Source of the DNA: Bombardia bombarda
Lineage: Eukaryota > Ascomycota > Sordariomycetes > Sordariales > Lasiosphaeriaceae
DNA length: 64,000 bases
NCBI GenBank assembly: GCA_030512295.1
Contig: JAULSR010000001.1
Coordinates: 4,239,001-4,303,000, forward strand
Reading direction: 5' to 3'
The notes beneath the pieces are model-generated. The model saw nothing but the letters and a program-made list of their open reading frames with translations. It was not told the DNA's origin and did no database searches. Position 1 is the first letter of the stretch; each line of letters starts with the position of its first letter. The position numbers and the translations under genes are program-made. Positions 23,576 through 32,754 of the stretch are shown here, piece by piece.

Positions 23576-25256
23576 ATGCGCATCCTCCCCCCATCACTAT
23601 GGCTGCTTGTCGCAGCCCAAATCGAGGCGGCGCAGGCGCAAGCACAGCAGCAGCTGCCGACAGCCATTAGAAAGATGCCGCCCGACCAGGGCGAGAAGTT
23701 GTACCACGAGTATTGCGCTTTTCCCATGGACATGGACAACCACAACCACCACATGGGGGCACCAATGCCAGCACCAAAGGCCGCCATGGCAGCGCGCCGA
23801 CTAAGTCTAGCAGCGGCTAATGCCGCCTCAACAAACTCGTCCATGTCGTACCGGCCACCGTTTGCGCAGCACTTTGGCGCAGTAGCAGCGCAGGCACAAG
23901 AGAGGATAGTTGCTACTGAGAAAGCCGAGGGGGGGTAAGGAACGGCGGCGGTAACATATTCCGCCGCCGGGGGGCAGCAGCAGCAGCAGCAGCAGAAGAG
24001 GCGCTGGCCCGGCTGGAGCGCCGCGACTGGTCTTGTCCGGCGGGGACGAGCAGCTGCGCGAGCATCGGCTACCCCAACAGCTGCTGCCAGACGGGCGAGA
24101 CGTGCACCGAGATCGTGGACACGGGGCTGGGCAGCGTGGGCTGCTGTCCGGCGGGCGCGACCTGCGGCGGGGCCATCTCGGGGTGTGCGACGGGCAACAC
24201 GGCGTGCGCGTCGGATCTGGGTGGTGGATGTTGCATACCGGGGTTTGTGTGCCAGGGCGTGGGATGTAAGTGTTTGCCTGTTCTTTCTCTCTCATATTCT
24301 ATCTGAATTCTGCCTCGTCTGAATCATCATGCATACCATGCAGTGACAGTCAAGACGGCATGTACATAATCCACCGCTAACCAGCTATTTCCCCCAACAC
24401 AGGCGTCAGCACCACAGCCATCTCCCCATCATCACCCGTCCCAATCCCAACCGGCCTCACAACCCTCACCAGCACGTCCACCTCGGTCATCGTCACGGGC
24501 CCGGCACCGTCCACCGTCGTCGTCACCGTCGTCATCACAATCACACCCTCTCAGTCATCCCCCGCATCCATAAGCACCACCACCACCCAGACCATATCCG
24601 CCCCTTCTTCCTCATCCTCATCCTCGACCACTACCACCACCAACAGCTCAGGAGGCATCCTCCCGCCCATCCGCCCCACCTCCTCCGACGACACAGCCGC
24701 CACCAACACGTACTGCCCGACAGGCTTCTACGCCTGTCTCGCCTCGGCCGGCGGCGGCTGCTGCCAGACGGGCCGCGACTGCCAGACCACGAGCTGTCCG
24801 CCCGTCGCCATGACGACCATGGTGGATACGAACGGTGTGACGGTCGTGGTGCCTGCGAGCGAGGTGCCTGCGACGGCGACGGCGACGTGCGCGAGCGGGT
24901 GGTTCATGTGCGGGAGCGAGGCGGGCCCGGTGGCGGGGTGCTGTCCGTCGGGCTATAGCTGTGGGACGGCGAGCTGTTCGGTGGTGACGGTGGGGGGGAC
25001 GGCGACGATTGCGAAGGAGCTGCCGGGGCAGACTGGGGGGGCTGCTGGGGGGAGGGGACCGATTGAGGGGTTGTTGTGGTGGGCGTTTTGGTGGCTGGGT
25101 TGGGGCAGCTTTTTTGAGGGGGTTGGTTGCGTGTTTATGAAGAAGAGGTGGAAGGTATGTATAGAGGATCGAAGGTCGTATATAATGATTTTTGAAGAGG
25201 GGGGGGGAAGCATTTGGTTTGGGCTCTATTTGGCTTCTCTCTACATATTTTGGTAG
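23576..25256 (+). CDS. second Cys-rich secreted, probably surface-anchored protein (apparent frameshift)
   Basis: The start is ATG at 23576, with a hydrophobic signal peptide MRILPPSLWLLVAAQIEAAQA. Exon 1 frame ends at TAA right after a G7 run (23929-23935); one more G would carry the frame into an Ala run (GCA repeat 23976-23996) and ARLERRDWSCPAG. A dibasic RR (likely Kex2 site) immediately precedes the Cys domain. Repeats of CPAG-x(n)-C-x(n)-CC-x(n)-C follow. The intron is 24266-24402 (GTAAGT...ACACAG), phase T|GC, restoring a Cys codon. After a Ser/Thr-rich mucin-like linker come two more Cys units (YCPTGFYACLASAGGGCC; CCPSGYSCGTASC). The hydrophobic C-terminus (LLWWAFWWLGWGSFF) could be a GPI-anchor signal or membrane segment; the last about 35 codons may be altered by an unrecognised intron at GTATGT near 25155. 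The role is unknown; it shares architecture with the gene at 1576-3163. Confidence 0.7.
23976..23996 (+). repeat. GCA (CAG) microsatellite coding Ala
   Basis: Seven GCA triplets in a row, read as an Ala run in the restored frame of the Cys-rich protein. Confidence 0.8.
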
Positions 25257-25498
25257 CATTGCTTGGAGTTTTACGGGGATGGGGTTATGGATCATGCATA
25301 GATATGGTAGATATCGCTCCATTAATGACGAGCGAGGTAATAAATAGATATATTCATCGCTTCCTTGGGTACCTATTTGTCTATCTGGCTACGCGTCCAT
25401 GGACCCAGGTAAGTATCATCCCCAGTATCATCCCTAGATAATCTACTCCCAATGCTACTTACTCACGCTCATGTATCTGGCGTCCACACGTAGATGAT

Positions 25499-26977
25499 TT
25501 AAGCAGCAACACCCCTCTCCTCGCAAAACTTGGTCACCTCCTTCTTGAGCGTCTCCTGCTGCCGTTTTACCAGGTCCATGATATCTCCACACTCCTCCCC
25601 CAGATCCCACTCACCGCCACCCCCCACATTCACCATCTCAGCCAGCACTGCTTCGAGCTGGTTGGGCAGCCATGTCACGATGGGGCTGCCGCCCGTGGCG
25701 GTCGGGTGGCTCGTCTGCTTCAGGATGTACTCGCGCGCAAAGCACCAGTGGCGCCAGCGGAACTCGCGCACCTGGTCGAGGGCCTGCAGCCAGAGGCGGC
25801 GAGTGACGAGGATCTGTTCTCTCTCTTGTTCACTGCTCGGGTTGTCTGAAGTTGCGGTGGCAAGCGCCCACTCCTTCAGCCCCAGCTGACGACTGCGTGC
25901 GCGCGCCCAGGCGAGGAAGCGGCGGTGGTTGCTGGGGCGGTACTGGCGGAAGTCGTCGAGGATGGCGGTCAGCGGGGTCGAGGGCATGGGGATCTGCAGG
26001 AGGTTGTCCATGAGGGGGATGATGGAGTCGTTGGCACCCGACTCGCCACGGAATGACGAGGGTTTGTTTTCCGGGTTGTCGTCGAGCCCCTCGTAGACGA
26101 CGCCGTGGGGAAACATGCTCTGCGAGGTGATGCCAAAGATGAAAGTGCGGAAGCTCGTGTAGGCGCCCGGCTTGGAGCGCATCCACATGGTCTCCATGAC
26201 GGCGTTGATGCGGCGGAGAGAGGCGAGCATGGTGGTGAGGCCGGCGTTGAGGGCGGTGCGGGCTTCGAGGGGGGTGGTTTTGTGCTGGGAGACAGACCCG
26301 AGACACGAGACAGCGCCGGCGACGAGCGGTCCCGAGTTCCTGACCATGGCGACGTGGACGAGGACGAAGCCGGCCTCGGAGGATGTCGGGTCGAGGCCCT
26401 GCTCGAAAGCGCGGATCAGACGCAGGTTGGAGTAGTCTTCGAGGCCCTTAGCCGGGTCGACGAGCTTGTAGTTGAAGAGGGCGTAGGAGCCGGCGTACTC
26501 CATGAAGGGCTTGAACTCGCATAGGGCAGCACAGCGGGCGATGGGGCGTGCGATGTTGGCTGGCAGGACCTGTCGTCCGAGTCCGTATGGCTCTCCATGT
26601 ACGAACCTGAGGTGGCATGGCTCGAGGAGGTATGCCGAGGCGAGGAAGGAGTAGTCTCGGTATAGGGCGTTCACGAGCGGCAGGTTGTGCTTGTAGTTGT
26701 CGACGAAGCTGGTCAAGTCGGGCAGCTCCTTGGTGACGGTGTCTCCCAGAGTGCCGTGGGCGAGGAGACCTGGCTCCCCGGACAGGGTCTTGACAGGCAT
26801 CCGCTGGAGGATGGACTCGAGGGGGTCGAACTCTCGGGGGAGGGTCACGATGGGGTCCATCCGGGGCAGGAACCCCCTGGTGGTGGACACCATGAAGGCC
26901 GTGAGAGACACATCGTCGGGCTTGGGGTCATGGAGGACCTTGAAGTCGCCGACGGGCTCATCGCCCAGTGATCCCAT
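25499..26977 (-). CDS. indoleamine 2,3-dioxygenase family protein
   Basis: A heme enzyme that opens the indole ring of L-tryptophan to N-formylkynurenine, the first step to kynurenine and NAD. Single exon, 492 residues from ATG 26977 (MGSLGDEPVGDFKVLHD). An upstream frame to 27136 is open but lies in the promoter, with TATA-like and palindromic sequence, so the inner ATG is preferred. Family hallmarks: an N-terminal domain with AYLLEPCHLRFVHGEPY, FMEYAGSYALFNYKLVDP, then VYEG.. and the conserved FRGESGAND loop near residue 310, and the proximal heme-ligand His in NHRRFLAWA near residue 350. The C-terminal block FRWRHWCFAREYILKQTSHPTATGGSPI is typical of fungal IDO. The gene is divergent from the PLP dehydratase at 27957, and their shared promoter holds strong palindromes. 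Fungi often carry several IDO paralogues, so tryptophan as the only substrate is not certain. Confidence 0.87.
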   Translation of the reverse strand: MGSLGDEPVGDFKVLHDPKPDDVSLTAFMVSTTRGFLPRMDPIVTLPREFDPLESILQRMPVKTLSGEPGLLAHGTLGDTVTKELPDLTSFVDNYKHNLPLVNALYRDYSFLASAYLLEPCHLRFVHGEPYGLGRQVLPANIARPIARCAALCEFKPFMEYAGSYALFNYKLVDPAKGLEDYSNLRLIRAFEQGLDPTSSEAGFVLVHVAMVRNSGPLVAGAVSCLGSVSQHKTTPLEARTALNAGLTTMLASLRRINAVMETMWMRSKPGAYTSFRTFIFGITSQSMFPHGVVYEGLDDNPENKPSSFRGESGANDSIIPLMDNLLQIPMPSTPLTAILDDFRQYRPSNHRRFLAWARARSRQLGLKEWALATATSDNPSSEQEREQILVTRRLWLQALDQVREFRWRHWCFAREYILKQTSHPTATGGSPIVTWLPNQLEAVLAEMVNVGGGGEWDLGEECGDIMDLVKRQQETLKKEVTKFCEERGVAA

Positions 26978-27112
26978 TTTTTTCAGTGGTGTTGTTTTTG
27001 AATACCTATCAAGAAGAACGGAAAAAAGAACAACGAATTTGTCAAATTGTGTGCTGGCAAGTTCAGGCCCAAAACCTGACATGGAGCGGTCTGCACCGCC
27101 TATATAGACAGT

Positions 27113-27132
27113 GGCCGGAATCCATTCCGGCC
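27113..27132. promoter_or_regulatory. palindrome GGCCGGAAT-CC-ATTCCGGCC
   Basis: A perfect 9-bp inverted repeat with a 2-bp centre, 136 bp upstream of the IDO start and just upstream of a TATA-like element. CGG...CCG dyads are the classic target shape of fungal Zn2Cys6 regulators, so an operator is inferred. Confidence 0.65.
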
Positions 27133-27555
27133 TCACTTTGACTCTCTGGTTTGGCCCTACCGATCAGCTGTCCACAAAGTTTCCCAGGGCGCGGCCCGTC
27201 AGCTCCTGATCCTCTTTGTCACCATATCAGCCGAACGGGACAAGGCACATGGCCGTGACGAGGACTCGGGTCCGCCCCTTTACTTCAGCCCATTGAGTCC
27301 ATCGATCCAGGGGGAAAAGGACAACGCACCGGCTGGCTGGAGTTGAGATGATATATCTGTCTTTTTTTATTTAGTAGTGAATATCTCTTCATCTGAGTCG
27401 CATCATGTCCGGTGTTAAGTGTGCGCGAGGATAAAGTTCAGTATCTTATCGGGAGAGAATATCAGCAGCCGTCACAAGTCAAAATAATGATGAAATGATG
27501 AGAAAATAGTTGGGTAATGGAATTGGGCTCGCAGCCAGCCATGCGCTCCACACTT

Positions 27556-27569
27556 GTCCGGCCATAGCC
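27556..27569. promoter_or_regulatory. palindrome CCGGCCATAGCCGG
   Basis: A short CGGC-CATA-GCCG dyad in the same divergent promoter, close to another CCGGCC. It could be a third weak site for the same regulator. Confidence 0.4.
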
Positions 27570-27631
27570 GGCCTCACCCGGCCACCGTCATGGTCTGGTC
27601 ACCGCGGTTGTGGGGGATATAGCGAGATAGT

Positions 27632-27658
27632 TAACGGTCGGAATCATTCCGGCCGTTA
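27632..27658. promoter_or_regulatory. extended palindrome TAACGG-tCGGAATcATTCCGg-CCGTTA
   Basis: An inverted repeat spanning 27 bp with one mismatch pair around the core CGGAATCATTCCG. The core halves (CGGAAT/ATTCCG) are identical to those at 27113-27132. It lies about 300 bp upstream of the dehydratase start. Confidence 0.65.
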
Positions 27659-27670
27659 GGGTGCCGTGGC

Positions 27671-27706
27671 CGGAGACAATGCGTCGGAGACAATACGTCG
27701 GAGACG
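27671..27706. repeat. 14-bp tandem repeat CGGAGACAATGCGT
   Basis: Two full copies and a partial third copy, one base differing (ACGT/GCGT), beside the extended palindrome. Each unit starts with CGGAGA. Confidence 0.75.
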
Positions 27707-27956
27707 TTCACTTACGTTTTTAACCTATTTCTCTCCGCTATCGGGCATGCAACTTTCAGCACCCGTAGCCCCTTGGTTCTGTTAGTGCAGCCCGGCCTAA
27801 TTCTGTACATGCAACTCCATTAACTTCGTAGGGAAGTCGCGACCTTGAGTTACAGTGACACGAATCACACGATACCTCACTGCCCTCCTCCCTGAATTTA
27901 TCATCCTCATTCTTTCCCTCTGAACACAGCACCAAAACCCCCCTACCACACAAAAA

Positions 27957-29316
27957 ATGGCAGACCCATCAACAACATCCCCCCTCACCCGCGCATCGGT
28001 GCAGGTGGCGCACGACCTGATCCGGTCTCACATCCACAAGACGCCCGTGCTGACCAACAAGACGCTCACGCAGCTCGCCTCGACGCCCCGGACAGCCGCC
28101 GATCTCGAGAAGGAGGGCAGCAACCCCGAGTGGAAGGGCCGCACCCCCGCCCGCCCCGTCCTGCGCCTGTGGTTCAAGTGCGAGAACCTGCAGCGCATCG
28201 GCGCCTTCAAGGCCCGCGGCGCCTTCCACGCCATCGAGCGGCTCAAGCAGGAGCCCGGCTGGGCTGAGAGCGGCGGCAGGGAGAAGGGCGTTATCACGCA
28301 TAGTTCTGGTGAGTGCTGGTAGACGATCAAATGAGTGTAGATTATGTGTGGTGTGTGAGATGATATGTGCCTATGTGTGAGAGTTTCATGTCATGTCACG
28401 ACTTGAGTGAGTCTTTCCCAGCCCAACCCAAGCAACAACAATACAAGTCCAGTCCAGCGACATCTTCTCTTTTGTTCTTCTCCATCTTAACATCTAATAA
28501 CCCCCCTATACACAATACTAACCCCAACCCCCCAGGCAACCACGCCCAAGCCCTCGCCCTCGCCGCCCGCACAAACTCCATCCCCGCCTACATCATCATG
28601 CCCACCATCTCCGCCCCTCCCAAGATAGCCGCCACCCGCGACACCTACGGCGCCACCGTCGTCTTCAGCGGCAGCACCTCGGTCGAGCGCGAAGCCGCCA
28701 CCGCCCGCGTCCAGGCCGAGACCGGCGCCCGCCTCATCCCCCCTACGACCACCCCGACATCATCCTCGGCCAGGGCACCATGGGCCTCGAACTCCAAGAC
28801 CAAGTCCTTGAGCAATCCTCCTCCTCCTCGTCCGCCGGTCTGGACGCCATCATCACCCCCTGCGGCGGCGGCGGCATGCTCTCGGGCGTTGCCCTCAGCT
28901 GCGAGGGCACCGGCATCCGCGTCTTCGGCGCCGAGCCCTCCTTCGAGGGCGCCGACGACGCCAAGCGCGGCTACTATGCCGGCGAGCGCGTCGAGGCCGT
29001 CAGCACGCTGACCATTGCCGACGGGCTGCGCACCCCGGTGGGTAAGATCCCGTGGAGCATCATCTATGAGCGGCGGCTGGTGGCGGGTATGTATAGCGTG
29101 ACCGAGGACGAGATCAAGGCTGCGCTGCGGTTGGTCTACGAGAGGATGAAGCTGGTGGTGGAGCCGAGCGCGGTTGTTGGCTTGGCTGTCGCTTTGTTCA
29201 ACGAGGACTTTAGGGCCATGGTGGAGCGCGAGGCTGGCGAGAAGGGTTGGGATCTGGGTATTGTTTTTAGCGGCGGGAATGTGAGCCTTGATGCCTTGGG
29301 TAAGCTGTTTGCTTGA
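27957..29316 (+). CDS. fold-type II PLP threonine/serine dehydratase or serine racemase (apparent frameshift)
   Basis: A PLP enzyme that deaminates Thr/Ser to 2-oxoacids, or racemises Ser. Exon 1 is 27957-28308; the intron is 28309-28535 (GTGAGT...CCCCAG, branch ACTAAC); exon 2 is 28536-29316. In exon 1 the PLP lysine is in FKARGAFHAIERL. Exon 2 opens with GNHAQALALAA, the Asn loop, followed by PTISAPPKIAATRDTYGATVVF. The frame breaks at a C6 run (28738-28743): one extra C restores LIPPYDHPDIILGQGTMGLEL. Downstream are the phosphate-binding Gly loop PCGGGGMLSG and the C-terminal SGGNVSLDAL, whose Ser faces the pyridine nitrogen in this family. The restored length is 377 residues with no C-terminal ACT/regulatory domain, so this is not the isoleucine-feedback-regulated Ilv1; a catabolic dehydratase or serine racemase is more likely. 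Next to it, convergent, is ketol-acid reductoisomerase. Confidence 0.8.
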
Positions 29317-29702
29317 TTACCTAGACAGTAGACATAGTAGTTCAGTCCAGCCAGCCAGCCAGCAAGCATATAGTCACATTGATGTAGAAATAAGATCACG
29401 CGCATACACCACACTTGTTGAGTAATCATCAGCTCATATTATATATACACTTCTTACAGGCTGAAACCCTCAAGAAAAAAGAAAATCGAGGTGCACTGAA
29501 GACTTTTTCTGTTACCCCCTTAGCCTAAAGTATCCCAACCAAACGACCAGAGAGATGGCCTCGCCTACCAGAGAAATCAACACCACTGCCCATTTTGCCA
29601 AACCGGACCATGATCGAGAGTATCAGACTGTTTCTCGAGCAACCGTTGAAAAAAGCAACGCACACCCAGCCCATTCATACTACTACTACCTATACAAGTC
29701 GC
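29317..29702. other. convergent 3' spacer, no gene
   Basis: The short spacer between the dehydratase and KARI stops, with a CCAG repeat near 29349. ORFs crossing it are antisense shadows of KARI. Confidence 0.6.
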
Positions 29703-31274
29703 TTACTTGTTCACGTTCTCGGGGCGGAGAGCACTACAATCACTATCAGTTAGAATATGCAACATGGAGTTTAGGTCAAGGTAAGGGGGTAAAACATACC
29801 GAACCGACTTTCCGGCGCGCCAGATCTCCAGGTTGCGGATCTCAGCCATCTCAGCCTCGTACTTCTCACGGTAATCGGGCTGCGAGTTGTACTCGAGCGA
29901 GCGCTTGGTCTCCTCGCCAGTCTTGACCGACGTGTACAGGTCGTTGAAGACGGGCTTGAGCGCATCCTTGAACCTGGGGGTCCAGTCGATGGCGCCGCGG
30001 CGGGCCGTGGTGGAGCAGGCCTCGAACATCCAGTCCATGCCGTTGGCGCCGATCAGGGGGTAGAGCGACTGGGTCGCCTCCTCAACCGTCTCGTTGAACG
30101 CCTCGCTGGGGCTGTGGCCCTGCTCGCGGAGAACCTCGTACTGGGCGAGGAACATGCCGTGGATACCGCCCATGAGGCAGCCGCGCTCACCGTACAGGTC
30201 AGAGTAGACCTCCTTCTCAAACGTTGTCTCGTAGAGGTAACCGCTGCCGACGGCGACGCCGAGGGCGATGGCCTTCTCCTTGGCCTTGCCGGTCACGTCC
30301 TGGAAGACGGCGAACGACGAGTTGATGCCACGTCCCTCGCGGAAGAGGGAGCGAACGGTGCGGCCGGAGCCCTTGGGGGCGACAAGGATGACGTCGATGT
30401 CGGTGGGGACCTCGACCTTGGTCAGGTCCTTGAAGACGGGGGAGAAGCCGTGGGAGAAGTAGAGGGTCTAGAGAGGAAGAAAAGGAGGACCTGGGTTAGC
30501 GCCCAATAAAAAAACAGGTAGGGCCTTGAGAAGGTAAAGAACGGGGGCGTGCGTACCTTGCCCTTGACGAGCTGGGGCTTGATAGCGGGCCAGGTCTCGC
30601 TCTGGGCAGCATCACTGAGGAGGTTCATGATGATGGTTCCGCGGGAGATGGCCTCATCGACATCGAAGAGGTTCTTGCCGGGGACCCAGCCATCCTGCTG
30701 AGCATCCTTCCACGATTGGCCGTTCTTGCGAACACCGATGATGACGTTCAGGCCGTTGTCACGGAGGTTGAGGCCCTGGCCGTGACCCTGGGATCCGTAG
30801 CCAATAAGGGCGAGGGTGTCGTTCTTGAAGTAATCCTGTAAAGCTGGGTTAGTACAATAGACATGGAAGAGCCTTGGAGGAGTGTGGTGTGATGTGATAT
30901 TTGGTGGGTAAGGGTAGTGTGGTTCAATGGGTTCTTGTGACTCACCAAGAGCTTCTCCTTGGGCCAGTCGGCACGCTCTGTTCAGGTTAAAATGGTGGTT
31001 AGCAAATTCAATCTTTAAGCTTGATCAAAGAAAAAATGAAGCAATTTTAAGCTCAGCGATGAAGCTTACCATAGACATCCTCCTTCGAGCCAGCGAAGTC
31101 GATGGTCTTGACGCCACGAACCTGCTGCTTCGCAACAGCAGCACGGGAGACGGGCACGACAGTAGCTCTGGCCAGGCTCGCGGCAGAGACAATGGTGCGT
31201 CTTGCGACGGCGGGCGTCGCCAATTGGCGAGCCAAGGGGGCGCGGAGAGCCTTGGAGAAGGTTCGGGAGGCCAT
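29703..31274 (-). CDS. ilv5: ketol-acid reductoisomerase, mitochondrial (acetohydroxyacid reductoisomerase)
   Basis: The second common step of Val/Ile biosynthesis: Mg2+- and NADPH-dependent isomeroreduction of 2-acetolactate or 2-aceto-2-hydroxybutyrate. Five exons: 31274-31070, 30977-30946, 30835-30557, 30467-29800 and 29733-29703, giving 404 residues. All junctions are GT-AG and keep frame. The N-terminal 55 residues (MASRTFSKALRAPLARQLAT...) form a mitochondrial presequence. The Rossmann NADPH motif is IGYGSQGHGQGLNLRDNGLNV. The C-terminal knotted domain includes GERGCLMGGIHGMFLAQYEVLREQGHSPSEAFNETVEEATQSLYPLIGANGMDWMFEACSTTARRGAIDW, the usual metal-binding acidic region. It is a class I/short-form fungal enzyme of normal length. 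A TGACTCA (Gcn4/CPC1-type) site lies at 32110, upstream; regulation by general amino-acid control is inferred. Confidence 0.95.
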
Positions 31275-32754
31275 CTTGATGTGAATTGGGTGGGTATGGT
31301 TTGGGAGAAAAGTGGTCGAGGTGTTGAATTGGGAGGAGGCGTCTTTAAGATTCACCGTCTCTTGCTGCGAGCACGCACCAGTCACCAAATTTGCGGGTCA
31401 GAGATTTTATTTTTTTTATCTCCTTAATACGGAATACCACCAGGCGCACACCGACTTCGGCCGTGCGAGCTTGGTCCTACTAGGCTTACCTGCCTCTAGC
31501 GGGTCCCTAAGCTTGCCAGTTTGTGGGGCGAACCCAGTAGGGGAGCTTACTGTCCACAGCCTGTGATTCGCCCACCGCTTCCTTGCTGGGCCCTGGGGCG
31601 AATCCGGGGGCTGCAGAGAAGTTGCATGGTGCGGGTGCGGGGCTTTTGAACATGGAGCCCTAGCTCCAGCCTTCTTGGCGTTTCCAGGAGTCAATCTCTC
31701 TCTTTCTCCAGAGCTGCTTCCTTCCCCGACTACGTTGAGCGCTTGAGCTCCTTGCCTACCTCAGTTCCCACCCGTCCCGCCGACGCCATCCACCTGAACA
31801 GCTGGAGCAGCCGAGCAGCCGACCTAGATAAACCACGTGACCCGCACTCTCCTCGAAGGGGCACCCAAGGCGATTGCAAGTCTGGGCCGGTGGCCGCGCC
31901 GGATACCTCTCCAGATCCGCAGCCCACCCAGTTCTTACTGAGTGCGCGTACCCTGGTTTGCCTGGCGAGCCTCCTGGCTGGCCGTCCCTTCCATGGAAGG
32001 AAAGCAAGGAAACCGAACCGGACCGGCGAGCCAGGACTGGAGGAGCGGTCCGGAGCATGACCGTCATAGATCCGCATCTTGGCTGTGCCTGGAGTGGACT
32101 TGGCCTGAGTGACTCAAACGTGGGCGCGCCCGCCTTGCAGGGAAGAAGCGACCAGTCAGAGATGATGCCATTTGTTTTAAGTTGTGAGCTTCTATAGAAG
32201 GAAGGTTGTGCTTCCAATTTGTCCAATTTCCATGCCTATCAGCAAACTTTTTCTCTGGATAAAAATTTAATTGGAAAGAACAAGACAGACAAAGGAGGAA
32301 CATCGTGGGTTCCACTCGAGTTCTACTCTCTCTAGGGCCAGCAGAAATAGGAAAAATAAAACAATGTATGCAATGCAGGAACAATGAAGAAGAGCAAATG
32401 TAGGTCAGGTTCACTCCGACCAAGCCATCGAAAGGGTGAGGGGAAAGAAAGACATGCTGAGATAAAAAAAAAGAAAAAGAAAAACACCACTGCCCCAGCG
32501 CAAAACACCAAGAATTCATTACATATGATGATCATGAACATGAACGCCCCGCCGCAAGATGCTCGCATCTATGCTGTTTCCATGCCGTGTATCCGTGTCT
32601 GCTCCCGTCCTGCCCTCCCTTCCCTTCCCCATATCTGGCTGTCTGCCCATCCGTCTGTCCATCTGTCGAGCTACCACCAAACTATCCGTTGTCTCTTCCT
32701 GGGACCCATCATATCTCCCTCCAACAACTTGCGCGAGCCAGGCGGGGTATATTC
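31275..32754. other. KARI promoter region and UBC12 3' flank
   Basis: No gene is supported. The region 31440-32210 is GC-rich with overlapping ORFs in several frames that show no domain. A palindromic TGAGTGACTCA (Gcn4/CPC1-type) occurs at 32106-32116. Confidence 0.55.
32106..32116. promoter_or_regulatory. TGAGTGACTCA, Gcn4/CPC1-type site
   Basis: Contains TGACTCA, the consensus bZIP target of fungal general amino-acid control, about 830 bp upstream of the KARI start. A single match in 1.5 kb could be chance. Confidence 0.35.

Larger units (their letters stand above)
26978..27956. promoter_or_regulatory. divergent promoter, IDO / PLP dehydratase
   Basis: The 979-bp intergenic region contains a TATA-like CTATATAG at 27099-27106 facing IDO, CGG/CCG palindromes at 27113-27132, 27556-27569 and 27632-27658, and a 14-bp tandem repeat at 27671-27706. 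No gene lies within. Confidence 0.65.

Noticed and set aside
26978..27136. In-frame upstream extension of IDO
   Set aside because: Covers a TATA-like element and the palindrome; the inner ATG at 26977 gives the usual N-terminus.
29555..29926. 123-codon ORF on + strand
   Set aside because: Overlaps the 3' exons of KARI antisense.
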